NCBI RefSeq assembly: GCF_034321785.1
Contig: NZ_JAXLPB010000001.1
Span: 868,001 to 932,000 of the forward strand
DNA length: 64,000 nucleotides
Source of the DNA: Fulvimarina uroteuthidis
GTDB taxonomy: Bacteria > Pseudomonadota > Alphaproteobacteria > Rhizobiales > Rhizobiaceae
Direction: 5' to 3'
In this document: in pieces, positions 23,731 to 32,474 of the stretch
Layout: every line of letters begins with the position of its first letter
Numbering within the stretch: position 1 is the stretch's first letter
Position numbers and translations under genes: made by a program
The notes under the pieces: model-generated
Databases searched by the model: none
Told to the model about the DNA's origin: nothing
The model's input: only the letters and a program-made list of their open reading frames with translations

Positions 23731-26127
23731 ATGAGTTTAGCCCAGGACCATCGCCTCGCCTCGCTCCAGGCCGAGAACGAGGATCTGCGCCTGCGGCTGT
23801 CGCGCATGGAAGCCGAGCTCGCACGCAGTGCGGATCGGCCGCCGGAAGCCGCGACAGTTTTGCAGAGCCGGCGTACGTCCCCCAAGCGCCATGACGACGT
23901 CTATCGGCTGATCGTCGAGAGCGCCGTCGACTATGCCATCATCGCGACCGACCTGAACGGAACGATCACCACCTGGAACGATGCGGCCGAAATGGTGCTC
24001 GGCTGGTCGGCGCGCCAGGTCGTCGGGCGCTCCATCGCGACGATCTTCACGCCGCAGGATGTCGAAGCCGACATTCACGGGCTGGAGATGCGGCTGTCCC
24101 TCGGCGAGGGAAAGGCGCGGGACGAGCGCTGGCACCTCAAGGCGGACGGCTCGCGCTTCTTCGCCTCGGGCGAGATGATGCCGCTTTACGGGGACGACGA
24201 AGAGGCGGTCGGCTATATCAAGATCCTGCGGGACCGCACCCGCGAAATCGAGGCCCAGAAGGAACTCCGGACCAGCCGCGAGCGCCTGCAACTGGCCCTC
24301 GACGCCTCCGCGATCGTCGGAACCTTCGACTGGGACCTGGAACGCGGCAAGATCTGGGCCGATGCGCGGTTCGCCTCCGTCTTCGGCATCCCGCCGGACG
24401 TCGCCGAAGCGGGCGCGACATTGTCCGCCTTCCTCGACGGGGTCCATCCCGACGACCGCGAGCGCGTGACGGCGGCCATTCGCGAGGCGTCCGAGACCGG
24501 CGACCCCCTCGTCCAGGAATATCGGACCATCGATACGGAGGGCCGCGTGCGGTGGGTGTTCACCCGCGGCCGGTGTTTCATGGACGAAGCCGGGCGTCCG
24601 GTGCGGTTTCCCGGCGCCGTCGTCGACATCACCTTCGAGAAGGAGCGTGGACTTCGCCAGAGCGCGCTCCTGCGTCTGGGCGACGATCTGCTGAAGGAGA
24701 TCGGACCGAACGAATATTCGATGAATGCCCTGTCGATCCTCGGCGAGACGCTGGGCGTCGCCCGCGTCGGCTACGCCTCCGTGGAGGCCGACGGCGTCAC
24801 CGCCCGGATCGTCAACGAATGGACGGCGGACGGCGTCGGCGCCCTGACCGGGCGGTTCGACCTCAACGATTTCGGCAAGTCGTTCTATTCGTCCCTCTCC
24901 GGCGGGCTCCTCACCATCGACGACATCGGCAAGCATCCGGTGACGGCCGGCTCGGCCAAGCGCTTCGCAGCCATTTCCATCCGTTCGCTCGTCAACATCA
25001 CCGTCGTCGAGAACGGCACGGTGCGGATGATCTTCTACGTCCACAACGACAAGCCGCGCGCCTGGTCGCAGGACGATATCGGCTTCATCCGCGAGATCCT
25101 GTCGCGCTCGTGGACCTATACGCGGCGCAGACGCGCCGAGCTGGCGCTGGTGGAGACCGAGGCGCGCTTGCGCCTTGCCCATGAGGCCGCGGAGATCGGC
25201 ACGTTCGACTACGATCTCGTGCAGGGCAAGCTCGTCTGGGACGAGCGCTGCCGGGGCATGTTCGGCATTCTGGGCGATGCGCCCGTCACCTACGAGGGCA
25301 CCTTCCTGCGCGGCCTTCATCCCGAGGACCGGGATCGGGTCGGCGAAGCCGTCGCCGCGACGCTCGATCCGGACGATCCGGCCGATTTCGACATTTCCTA
25401 CCGCACCATCGGAATCGACGACAACATCGTCCGCCATATCCATGCGAGCGGGCAGACGCTCGTGGAGAACGGCAAGACCGTCCGCTTCGTCGGCGCCGTG
25501 CGCGACGTCACCGAAGAAAAGCTCGCCGAAGAACGCCAGCTTCTCCTGACCGGCGAATTGCAGCACCGGGTCAAGAACACGCTGGCCATGGTGATCGCGA
25601 TCGCCAACCAGACGCTTCGGCGCGCCGCCAATCCCGAGGACGGCCTCAACGCCTTCTCCGCCCGGATTTCCGCCCTCTCCAAGGCGCATGACATTCTCGT
25701 GCAGACGAGCTGGACATCGGCGCCCATGGGCGACGTCGTCGAGCAGTCCCTGATCATGCACCGGCCCGGCCGTGCCCACCGTCTCACCTGGGACGGTCCG
25801 CAGATCATGCTGAACGCAAGGCAGGCGCTGGCCCTCTCCCTGGCGCTCCACGAGCTTGCGACGAACGCGACCAAATACGGCGCCCTGTCGAACGACGAAG
25901 GCATCGTCGCGATCTGCTGGACGCTGGAGCCGCGCAGCATCGAAGGATTCGCCATGACGTTCCGGTGGCACGAAAGCGGCGGGCCGGTGGTCGTCGCGCC
26001 CTCGAAGAAGGGCTTCGGCTCCCGCCTCATCCAGCAATCGCTCAGCGCCGAATTCAACGGCGTCCTGACCTTGAACTACGGCGCCGACGGCTTCACATGC
26101 GCCATGGAAGCCGTCCTCGACACCTGA
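23731..26127 (+). CDS. PAS/GAF sensor histidine kinase of the HWE family
   Basis: Cytoplasmic sensor kinase of 798 residues with no transmembrane segment. Order: short coiled coil (5-35), PAS (about 55-170; YRLIVESAVDYAIIATDLNG), PAS/PAC (190-305), GAF-like domain (310-460), PAS/PAC (475-600), then an HWE kinase core with the phosphoacceptor H612 in ELQHRVKNTLAMV and the N-box HELATNATKYG (N712). HWE kinases are frequent in Rhizobiales and often respond to light, redox or general stress. No response regulator gene is adjacent, so it is an orphan. A SHOCT protein gene follows 148 bp later. The signal is unknown. Confidence 0.94.
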   Translation: MSLAQDHRLASLQAENEDLRLRLSRMEAELARSADRPPEAATVLQSRRTSPKRHDDVYRLIVESAVDYAIIATDLNGTITTWNDAAEMVLGWSARQVVGRSIATIFTPQDVEADIHGLEMRLSLGEGKARDERWHLKADGSRFFASGEMMPLYGDDEEAVGYIKILRDRTREIEAQKELRTSRERLQLALDASAIVGTFDWDLERGKIWADARFASVFGIPPDVAEAGATLSAFLDGVHPDDRERVTAAIREASETGDPLVQEYRTIDTEGRVRWVFTRGRCFMDEAGRPVRFPGAVVDITFEKERGLRQSALLRLGDDLLKEIGPNEYSMNALSILGETLGVARVGYASVEADGVTARIVNEWTADGVGALTGRFDLNDFGKSFYSSLSGGLLTIDDIGKHPVTAGSAKRFAAISIRSLVNITVVENGTVRMIFYVHNDKPRAWSQDDIGFIREILSRSWTYTRRRRAELALVETEARLRLAHEAAEIGTFDYDLVQGKLVWDERCRGMFGILGDAPVTYEGTFLRGLHPEDRDRVGEAVAATLDPDDPADFDISYRTIGIDDNIVRHIHASGQTLVENGKTVRFVGAVRDVTEEKLAEERQLLLTGELQHRVKNTLAMVIAIANQTLRRAANPEDGLNAFSARISALSKAHDILVQTSWTSAPMGDVVEQSLIMHRPGRAHRLTWDGPQIMLNARQALALSLALHELATNATKYGALSNDEGIVAICWTLEPRSIEGFAMTFRWHESGGPVVVAPSKKGFGSRLIQQSLSAEFNGVLTLNYGADGFTCAMEAVLDT

Positions 26128-26275
26128 TATACCGGACACTGGCGGCCGAGACGCCGCAGATGTGGCGGCAGGGCGCCCGAATTGCCTGCGCCTGACGCCG
26201 ACCGGATGCCTTGCACGAGGGCGCACACCGTCAAGCGCCGCATTCCCCTCTCGAACATGACAGGATCCCGACCCC

Positions 26276-27250
26276 ATGACCGACGCCAAGGAGATCGCAG
26301 GCATCGCGTCCGAGACCGGCTTTTCCGAGGACGCCGTGCGCGCGATGACGGACGCCCTGCGCGCCGGTAACGGCACGATGGCGCAGTTCAACCATTCGGA
26401 GTTCGGCGGGTTCGGCCAATGGTCGGCAGGCGGCATGCTGATGATCGGCGACATGTTCAACAATCAGTTGAAGAGCCGCGTCGCAACGCTCGCCGACAGG
26501 GTCTCCGGCGCATTGTCCCGAGGCGACCTGCCGATGCGCTCGCCCGCGCCCGCAGGCACGGGCTTCGGCTCGTCCGGTCAGTGGTGGCCGGACAATCTCG
26601 GCCAACCCTCGTCGAGCGGCGCCCAGAACGGCGTGCGCTACGCCGTCTTTCCGGCAACCTCGCGCCTCGCCATCGAGAGCGGTGGCAGACTGACGGTCCA
26701 CGACACCGGCGAGCACCGCATCGGCGGCGTGTCGCAGCAACAGCGCAGTGGATCGTCGCTGCGTTTTTCGAGCCAGCTCGGTTCGGTCGAAGCCCGCGAT
26801 CTCCCTGTCGTCGACGGCGGCGACGGCAACGAGCGAACCGCTCAAGGTCACGAGGATCGGCGGGCGATGGGCGGCGAGGACGACCGATCCGGCGAGCGCC
26901 GACCGCCCGCGCCCTCGTCCGACCCGTCGAGGTCGCAAGCCGCGTCCTTTGCGGCCGACGACCGCAGCCCCGCATCCTTCGGCGCGGGCCAGCCGGACAT
27001 CAGGAGCGAGGTTCTGACATCGGCCATGAACGCGGCCAGCGAGAGTGCCCCGCTCTCGTCGCAAAGGGCCGTGCCCGAGCGGTCCGGCATGCCCCGGACC
27101 TCTGGCGTTGAAGGGGCGGGCGGCGGATCGCACAGGCCGGCCGGCGACCCGATGCAGCTCCTGCGCGGCCTTGCCGAACTCAGGAGCGAAGGCATCCTCA
27201 CCGAAGAGGAATTCGCAGCGAAGAAGGCCGAACTGCTCGCCAGACTCTAG
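26276..27250 (+). CDS. SHOCT domain-containing protein of unknown function
   Basis: 324-residue cytoplasmic protein. The last 32 residues (LLRGLAELRSEGILTEEEF, then AAKKAELLARL) form a SHOCT domain, a short helical hairpin thought to mediate oligomerisation. The N-terminal 100 residues contain a conserved-looking block (FNHSEFGGFGQWSAGGMLMIGDMFNNQLKSRV) also seen in other SHOCT proteins. The middle (about 170-280) is low complexity, rich in Ser, Gly, Asp and Arg, and probably disordered. It follows the HWE kinase on the same strand, but the 148-bp gap gives no proof of co-transcription. Confidence 0.8.
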   Translation: MTDAKEIAGIASETGFSEDAVRAMTDALRAGNGTMAQFNHSEFGGFGQWSAGGMLMIGDMFNNQLKSRVATLADRVSGALSRGDLPMRSPAPAGTGFGSSGQWWPDNLGQPSSSGAQNGVRYAVFPATSRLAIESGGRLTVHDTGEHRIGGVSQQQRSGSSLRFSSQLGSVEARDLPVVDGGDGNERTAQGHEDRRAMGGEDDRSGERRPPAPSSDPSRSQAASFAADDRSPASFGAGQPDIRSEVLTSAMNAASESAPLSSQRAVPERSGMPRTSGVEGAGGGSHRPAGDPMQLLRGLAELRSEGILTEEEFAAKKAELLARL

Positions 27251-27357
27251 GAGCATCGGCCCGAAGATCGGGATCGATTTTCGCAGATCCTGGCGCTTGA
27301 CATCCATGAGATAGCCAAAGCGCCGCGCGTCCGGATAGACGCACGGTGCTCCAGGGA

Positions 27358-29124
27358 TCAGTCCCGGCCGGGCTTGGCCTTGGGGCGGCGCGGCTTGTGA
27401 CGCGAGGGGCCGCCGGCGCCATGTTCCGGCTTGTTGAACTTCGGCTTGCCGCCAGGCTTGCCGTCCCGCGGACCTGCACGGTCGCCGCCGCCTGTCGGCG
27501 CTCCGTCCGCGAGCGTGATCGTGATGTCGTCTCCCTCGCTCACCTCCGCCTCCTTTGCGAAGCGCTTGGCGACGCTGTCGGCGATCTCGAACTTGGTCTC
27601 GCGATCGAAGATCTTGATCGAGCCGATCTCCTGGCGCGTGATCTTCCCGCGGCGGCACAGAAGCGGCAGGATCCATTTCGGATCGGCATTGTTCTTGCGG
27701 CCGACATCCATGCGGAACCAGGTGCTCGGCCCGTCGCGGTCGTGCTTCTTGGGCCCGCGTTCCTCGCGTCCCTCGCGTCCGCCCTGATGCGCCGCCTTGG
27801 CGTCGCGGCCGAAATTCGGATCGAACACGTCTTCGGGCGACGGCAGCCGGGCGCGCCACTGGCGCACCAGCGTGGCGGCGAGAACCTCCGGCGAATGGGC
27901 CTCGAGAAGCCGGGCGGCGGTGGCCGCATCGTCCTCCGTCGGCTCTTCGGAAAAGATCGGGTCGGCCAAAAGCCGCGCTTCGTCGGCCTTGCGGATCTCG
28001 TCGGCCGAGGGCGCCGCGCCCCAGGTGGCCGTGATGCGCGCTTCGGCAAGAAGGCGTTCGGCCTTGCGGCGACGCGAGATCGGCACGAGAAGCACCGAAA
28101 CGCCCTTGCGCCCGGCCCGGCCGGTACGGCCCGAACGGTGCTGCAGGGTCTCGGCGTCGCTCGGCAGGTCGGCATGGATGACGAGGCCGAGGCTCGGAAG
28201 ATCGAGACCGCGCGCGGCGACATCCGTCGCCACGCAGACGCGGGCACGCCCATCGCGCAGAGCCTGGATCGCCTGGTTTCGTTCGGACTGGCCGAGTTCT
28301 CCCGACAGGGTCACGGCGGAAAAGCCGCGCTCAGCCAGTGCAGAGGACAGGTGCCGCACGGTCTCGCGCGTGTTGCAGAACACGATCGCGCTCGGTGTCT
28401 CGGCCTGGCGCAGGACGTTGGTCACCGCATGCTCGACCTCGTTGGGCGCGATGCGAACGGCGCGATATTCGATGTCGACATGGCCGCTCGTGCCCTTGGC
28501 GATCTCGATGCGGTGCCCGTCCTGCTGATAGCGCTTGGTCATCTGCACGATGGGGCGCGGCAGGGTGGCCGAGAACAGCAGCGTGCGGCGCGAGGCCGGC
28601 GTCGCCTGGAGCAGGAACTCCAGATCCTCGCGGAAGCCGAGATTCAGCATCTCGTCGGCCTCGTCGAGGACGAGGACCTTGAGCGCGCCGATCTGCAGCG
28701 CGCCGCGCGTCAGGTGATCGCGCAGGCGGCCCGGCGTGCCGACGACGATGTGTACGCCCTGGGCGAGGCGTCGGCGCTCGGCACGTGGGTCCATGCCGCC
28801 GACAAGGGTCGCGAGCTTCGCGCCGGCCTTGGCATAGAGCCAGGTGAGTTCGTTCGTGACCTGCATGGCAAGCTCGCGGGTCGGCGCGACGATCAGCGCC
28901 ATCGGGTCGCCGGCCTCGTCGAAACGTTCGGCGTCGCCGAGAAGGGTCGGCGCCATGGCGATACCGTAGGCGACGGTCTTGCCGGAGCCGGTCTGGGCGG
29001 AGACGAGCAGATCGCGGCCGGCGGCCTTGTCTTCGAGAACGGCGCTCTGGACGTCGGTGAGGTCGGAATAGCCGCGCTCGGTGAGGGCAGCCGAGAGCGG
29101 CGCGCTCATGATTGGCAGTGACAT
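27358..29124 (-). CDS. DEAD-box RNA helicase with DbpA-type RNA-binding domain (CsdA/DeaD-like)
   Basis: ATP-dependent RNA helicase of 588 residues for ribosome assembly or mRNA unwinding, often cold-induced. Motifs: Q-motif, Walker A AQTGSGKT (43-50), PTRELA, TPGR, DEAD in VLDEADEML, SAT, then ATDVAARGLDL and HRSGRTGRAG in the second RecA domain. The C-terminal part has a DbpA-like RNA-binding fold (TWFRMDVGRKNNADPKWILPL) and a basic, glycine-rich tail. I chose ATG 29124 (MSLPIMSAPL), with AAGGA 6 nt upstream; an upstream GTG at 29163 has no support. The 294 bp upstream hold no other gene. Confidence 0.95.
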   Translation of the reverse strand: MSLPIMSAPLSAALTERGYSDLTDVQSAVLEDKAAGRDLLVSAQTGSGKTVAYGIAMAPTLLGDAERFDEAGDPMALIVAPTRELAMQVTNELTWLYAKAGAKLATLVGGMDPRAERRRLAQGVHIVVGTPGRLRDHLTRGALQIGALKVLVLDEADEMLNLGFREDLEFLLQATPASRRTLLFSATLPRPIVQMTKRYQQDGHRIEIAKGTSGHVDIEYRAVRIAPNEVEHAVTNVLRQAETPSAIVFCNTRETVRHLSSALAERGFSAVTLSGELGQSERNQAIQALRDGRARVCVATDVAARGLDLPSLGLVIHADLPSDAETLQHRSGRTGRAGRKGVSVLLVPISRRRKAERLLAEARITATWGAAPSADEIRKADEARLLADPIFSEEPTEDDAATAARLLEAHSPEVLAATLVRQWRARLPSPEDVFDPNFGRDAKAAHQGGREGREERGPKKHDRDGPSTWFRMDVGRKNNADPKWILPLLCRRGKITRQEIGSIKIFDRETKFEIADSVAKRFAKEAEVSEGDDITITLADGAPTGGGDRAGPRDGKPGGKPKFNKPEHGAGGPSRHKPRRPKAKPGRD

Positions 29125-29418
29125 GGTATGTCCTTGGGTAGGCAGGATGGATGCCTCGTTCACGGCGTGCGATTGTTCGCGTCACCCAAGGCTTCAAAAA
29201 GCGCGGTATGGCACATCCCGCGCCCTGCCTCAATGACATGGCGGGCCTGTCTGCGTCTACGGGGCCTCTTTCACCCCGAAAATCGGCAATTCGGCTTCAG
29301 TTCGCACCGATCGGCATCGTTCCGCCATCGGCGCGTCAGGTCGGGATGGGCCCCGCCGGCTCGCGCCTCGTCGGGCAAGATGCGCCCGGACGATCCCGGC
29401 GAGCGCCGGAAACCGGGC

Positions 29419-30399
29419 TCAGCCGGCAATGTCGACGAGGCCGGCTTCTCCCGCTTCCGACCCGAACGCCAGACGTCGCCCCGCCTTGTCCCAGGCCAGC
29501 GTCCGAACCGGCGCGGTTCCGCCGCGCCGCAGCAGCGCTTCCTTGGAATCCTGGAAGCGCACGGCGAGGATCATCCCGTCCTGATAGCCGATGGCCAGCA
29601 TGTCCTCGGCCGGATGGCAGGCGACGCTCGTCACCATCGTATCGCCGCGGGTGCCGAGTTCGAGCGGCGCCTTTCCCATCGGACCGTCCTTGCCCGAGAA
29701 CGGCCAGAGGATGGCGGCGGGAGCGCCGCTGGTGGCCAGGAACCGGTTCTTGGCGGACCATGACCAATCCTTCACCTTCGCCGGATAGCCGGTCATGCGC
29801 ATGTGCTTGCCGTCCGACAGCCGCCAGCCATGCAGGGCGTTCTCCTGCATGGTGGTGACGAGGAACCTGCCGTCCGGCGAGAAAGTGACGCCGATATGGG
29901 CGCCCTTCCATTCCATGAAGATCGGCTCGGCGTCGGTCGCGGGAAAGTAGAGCGAAGCGCCGTCATAGCGGGCAACGGCCGCGCGCAGCCCCTTCGGCGC
30001 GAACGCGATGCCCTCGACGGTGCGCGAAAAGACCTCCTCGCGAACCGTGCCGTCCGTCATCCGCGTATAGGCGGTGCGGCCCGATCCGAACCCCACGACG
30101 TCGTTCGGTCCGCCGGCGACGGTGCTGACCCATTTGCGACCGATCGAGGCGATTTCCGTCACCCTGCCCTGCCCGTCGATCGCCATCACCTTGCCGTCCT
30201 CGCCGCCGGTGAGGAGACGGTTGGCAAAGCGATCGAGGGAGGCGGTCAGAAGCCCGCCATCATGGGCGGTCAGAACGCTTCCCGCCCCGCTGAGAGGCAT
30301 GTGCACGGTTCCGTCGGCAAGGGCGAAGAGGGGCGCATCGTCCAGAAAGACCGCGCGCTCGACGAATTCGCCGAGATCGTAAGGGGCAATGGACGGCAT
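29419..30399 (-). CDS. WD40 repeat beta-propeller protein
   Basis: 326-residue WD40-type propeller without signal peptide or membrane segment. Repeats are visible as degenerate units (AHDGGLLTASLDRFANRLLTGGEDGKVMAID; GVTFSPDGRFLVTTMQENALHGWRLSDG; VTSVACHPAEDMLAIGYQDG), with most GH/WD dipeptides eroded. It begins 4 bp after the stop of a CobW/COG0523 GTPase gene on the same strand, so the two are one transcript. Propellers are usually binding platforms; the pairing suggests a partner or cofactor role in metal delivery, but its function is not established. Confidence 0.85.
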   Translation of the reverse strand: MPSIAPYDLGEFVERAVFLDDAPLFALADGTVHMPLSGAGSVLTAHDGGLLTASLDRFANRLLTGGEDGKVMAIDGQGRVTEIASIGRKWVSTVAGGPNDVVGFGSGRTAYTRMTDGTVREEVFSRTVEGIAFAPKGLRAAVARYDGASLYFPATDAEPIFMEWKGAHIGVTFSPDGRFLVTTMQENALHGWRLSDGKHMRMTGYPAKVKDWSWSAKNRFLATSGAPAAILWPFSGKDGPMGKAPLELGTRGDTMVTSVACHPAEDMLAIGYQDGMILAVRFQDSKEALLRRGGTAPVRTLAWDKAGRRLAFGSEAGEAGLVDIAG

Positions 30400-30403
30400 C
30401 GCG

Positions 30404-31525
30404 TTATCTCGACGCCTCGCTATTCGAGGCGGCGCAGGCGGCGAATCCGGCCTCCAGCGCGGCCCGGTCGAGATTGCGGCCGATGAACACGAGACGGCTT
30501 TCCCGCTTCTCGTCGTCGCGCCAGGCCCGCTGGTGGTCGCCCTCGATGATCATGTGGACACCCTGCACGACGTAGCGGTCGGGATCGTTCGCGATGGCGA
30601 TGATGCCCTTCAGGCGCAGGATGTTCGGCCCCTGCTCCTGGGTCAGGGCCTGGATCCAGGGAAAGAACGCCTTCTGGTCGATTTCGCCGGCCCGCAGCGA
30701 GATCGACGTCACGGTCACGTCGTGGATCGCGGACGCTCCGCCATGGGCATGGCCGTGATCATGGTGACCATGGTCGTGATGGTCGTGCCCGTGCCCGTGC
30801 CCGTGGTCATGGTCATGGTCACAATCGGGGCCGCAGACATGCTCGTCATGGGCCTGCGCGGCCTCTTCGAGGAAGGCCGGATCGGAATCGAGAACGCGCT
30901 TCAGGTCGAAAGCCTTCCGGCCGAGAACCTTGTCGAGGTCGATCTCGGCGCGCATCGTCCTGTGGATCACCGCATGGGGATTGATCGCCCGGATGGTCGC
31001 CTCGACCTTGGCCAGCTCGTCCGCCGACACGAGATCGGTCTTGTTGAGAAGGACGACGTCGGCGAACGCGATCTGGTCTTCGGCCTCGCGGGAATCCTTG
31101 AGCCGCAGCGGCAGGTGCTTGGCATCGACGAGCGCCACCACCGCGTCGAGCTCGGTCTTGGCGCGCACGTCTTCGTCCATGAAGAAGGTCTGGGCGACCG
31201 GCACGGGATCGGCAAGGCCCGTCGTCTCCACGAGGATCGCGTCGAAGCGGCCCTTGCGGCGCATCAACCCCTCGACCACCCGCACGAGATCGCCGCGCAC
31301 CGTGCAGCACACGCAGCCATTGTTCATCTCGTAGATCTCCTCGTCGCTCTCGACGATGAGGTCGTTGTCGATGCCGATCTCGCCGAACTCGTTGACGATG
31401 ACGGCATATTTGCGCCCGTGATCCTCCGACAGAATCCGGTTGAGGAGCGTCGTCTTGCCCGAACCGAGATAGCCGGTGAGCACGGTGACGGGGATCGGGG
31501 CGGTCTTGGGGGCGGTTTGCGACAT
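30404..31525 (-). CDS. CobW/COG0523 family GTPase, probable zinc metallochaperone
   Basis: G3E-family P-loop GTPase of 373 residues that inserts metal, usually zinc, into target proteins. It has Walker A GYLGSGKT (18-25), the metal motif CVCC (C71, C73, C74), ETTGLADPVPV, the guanine motif NKTD, and a CobW C-terminal domain. Between the domains is a long His/Asp loop (about 230-262), a metal-storage feature of zinc-linked members. ATG 31525 gives MSQTAPKTAP; a longer frame lacks a ribosome site. It is the first gene of a pair with the WD40 protein. I looked for a Zur-type palindrome upstream and saw none. Confidence 0.93.
   Translation of the reverse strand: MSQTAPKTAPIPVTVLTGYLGSGKTTLLNRILSEDHGRKYAVIVNEFGEIGIDNDLIVESDEEIYEMNNGCVCCTVRGDLVRVVEGLMRRKGRFDAILVETTGLADPVPVAQTFFMDEDVRAKTELDAVVALVDAKHLPLRLKDSREAEDQIAFADVVLLNKTDLVSADELAKVEATIRAINPHAVIHRTMRAEIDLDKVLGRKAFDLKRVLDSDPAFLEEAAQAHDEHVCGPDCDHDHDHGHGHGHDHHDHGHHDHGHAHGGASAIHDVTVTSISLRAGEIDQKAFFPWIQALTQEQGPNILRLKGIIAIANDPDRYVVQGVHMIIEGDHQRAWRDDEKRESRLVFIGRNLDRAALEAGFAACAASNSEASR
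30741..30830. repeat. Imperfect codon-level tandem repeat encoding the His-rich loop
   Basis: Runs of atggtc, gtgccc and gtgatg hexamers on the plus strand encode alternating His-Asp/His-Gly on the minus strand. It lies wholly inside the CobW gene and may be length-variable between strains. Confidence 0.7.
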
Positions 31526-31591
31526 GGAATTCCAGGGCTCCTTCGTCTGTCGCGCCGGATATAGGCGGGATGGCACGAGAATGCACGAGGC

Positions 31592-31619
31592 TTGTGTCGG
31601 ATTGCGGACGGCGTATATA
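31592..31619 (+). promoter_or_regulatory. Promoter of brnTA
   Basis: TTGTGT, 16-nt spacer, TATATA. It lies 70 bp upstream of brnT with a palindrome just after it. Confidence 0.55.
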
Positions 31620-31625
31620 CAGTTG

Positions 31626-31635
31626 AGATCGATCT
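31626..31635. promoter_or_regulatory. Palindrome AGATCGATCT at the brnTA start, candidate autoregulatory operator
   Basis: Perfect 10-bp palindrome 6 bp after the -10, where a bound antitoxin would block transcription. BrnTA modules are known to be autorepressed by BrnA or the BrnT-BrnA complex. Assignment of this exact site is inference. Confidence 0.4.
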
Positions 31636-31688
31636 ACCGCGAAATCTTTGACGATGCGTGACTGACAGAGGAAGCCGGACATTCGCGG

Positions 31689-31961
31689 ATGGAATTCGAA
31701 TGGGACGAAACCAAACGCGAGATGGTTCGCAGGCAGCGAAACGTCGATATCGTTCGCGCGGCCAGGATCTTCGAAAACCCTGTCCTCCAGAGCGCGGATC
31801 GCCGCGAGGATTATGGGGAGGACAGGTTCATCGCGATCGGGTTCGTCGACAACGAATTTTACGTCGTCGTATGGACGCCTCGCGGTGACCGCAGGCGTCT
31901 GATCACAGCATGGAAAGCAGGTTCCGATGAGCGAAGAGCGTATCGTAAGCGCCACCCTTGA
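31689..31961 (+). CDS. brnT: BrnT family toxin
   Basis: Type II toxin of 90 residues (DUF497, RelE-like fold ribonuclease that slows translation). Family marks: the start FEWDETKREMVRRQRNVDI, ARIFENPVLQSADRREDYGEDRF and the C-terminal RRRLITAWKAGSDERRAYRKR with the usual basic residues. It overlaps brnA by 35 bp, a typical toxin-first arrangement for this family. The module sits between a CobW gene and a creatininase gene, both on the other strand, as an insertion-like island, though base composition is not clearly different. Confidence 0.93.
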   Translation: MEFEWDETKREMVRRQRNVDIVRAARIFENPVLQSADRREDYGEDRFIAIGFVDNEFYVVVWTPRGDRRRLITAWKAGSDERRAYRKRHP

Positions 31962-32205
31962 CGAAATCGTCGAAATGGATCGGCGTGGAGAACTTCACCA
32001 CAATCCCGACGCCCCCGACGGTCCGAGCCTCGGGGCCGATTTCTGGCGGAATGCGGAAATCGTCTATCCCGAGCCGAAGACGCCGATCTCGATCCGGGTG
32101 GACGAGGACGTGCTCGCCTTCTTCAAGAAGGACGGGCCCGGCTACCAGACCCGCATGAACGCCGTCCTGCGCAGCCATGTCGAGGCCGCGCGCAAGGCGG
32201 GCTGA
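31927..32205 (+). CDS. brnA: BrnA family antitoxin
   Basis: 92-residue antitoxin. The N-terminal part wraps the toxin (TLDEIVEMDRRGELHHNP) and the C-terminal part is a ribbon-helix-helix DNA-binding domain (KTPISIRVDEDVLAFFKK, then GYQTRMNAVLRSHVEAAR). The start ATG at 31927 lies within brnT, so expression is coupled to the toxin. It ends 6 bp from the convergent small ORF. Confidence 0.93.
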   Translation: MSEERIVSATLDEIVEMDRRGELHHNPDAPDGPSLGADFWRNAEIVYPEPKTPISIRVDEDVLAFFKKDGPGYQTRMNAVLRSHVEAARKAG

Positions 32206-32210
32206 GGGTC

Positions 32211-32474
32211 TCAGGCCAGATGCCGCGCAAGCTCGACCAGCGCGGCCTCGTCGGCGGGGCCCAGGCGGCGGCGCTTGCGGGCAAGCCCGATATAGGCCTC
32301 GACGATCTCGCTTTGCTCGTCCTTGAGCGCCACCCGGTCGCCGGCGCCGCCGAGGCGGTTCGCGATCGCCATCAGGTCGGATCGGATCTGCGGATAGATG
32401 TTCGGCTGATCGAGCGCGGAGGCGACGAGCCTGCGCGCGGTCTCGATCGCAGGCTTTCCGACGATCGTCTTCAT
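32211..32474 (-). CDS. Small conserved-looking hypothetical protein coupled to the creatininase gene
   Basis: 87-residue predicted helical protein (TIVGKPAIETARRLVASALD; IYPQIRSDLMAIANRLGG; IVEAYIGLARKRRRLGPADEA). Its ATG overlaps the stop of the upstream gene by 4 bp (ATGA), so it is translated by re-initiation. No family is recognised. The alternative longer frame to 32612 runs antisense-like through the upstream gene and is unlikely. Confidence 0.6.
   Translation of the reverse strand: MKTIVGKPAIETARRLVASALDQPNIYPQIRSDLMAIANRLGGAGDRVALKDEQSEIVEAYIGLARKRRRLGPADEAALVELARHLA

Noticed and set aside
23737..26463. A 908-codon open frame antisense to the HWE kinase gene
   Set aside because: It mirrors the kinase through GC-rich third positions, has no recognisable domain and no ribosome site. 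The kinase frame has full PAS and HWE motifs.
30741..30830. Tandem repeats suggesting a CRISPR or satellite
   Set aside because: The units are hexamers inside a coding region and keep the frame. There are no spacers and no cas genes.
31526..31591. Zur box upstream of the first CobW gene
   Set aside because: No palindrome resembling the alphaproteobacterial Zur site could be found by eye.
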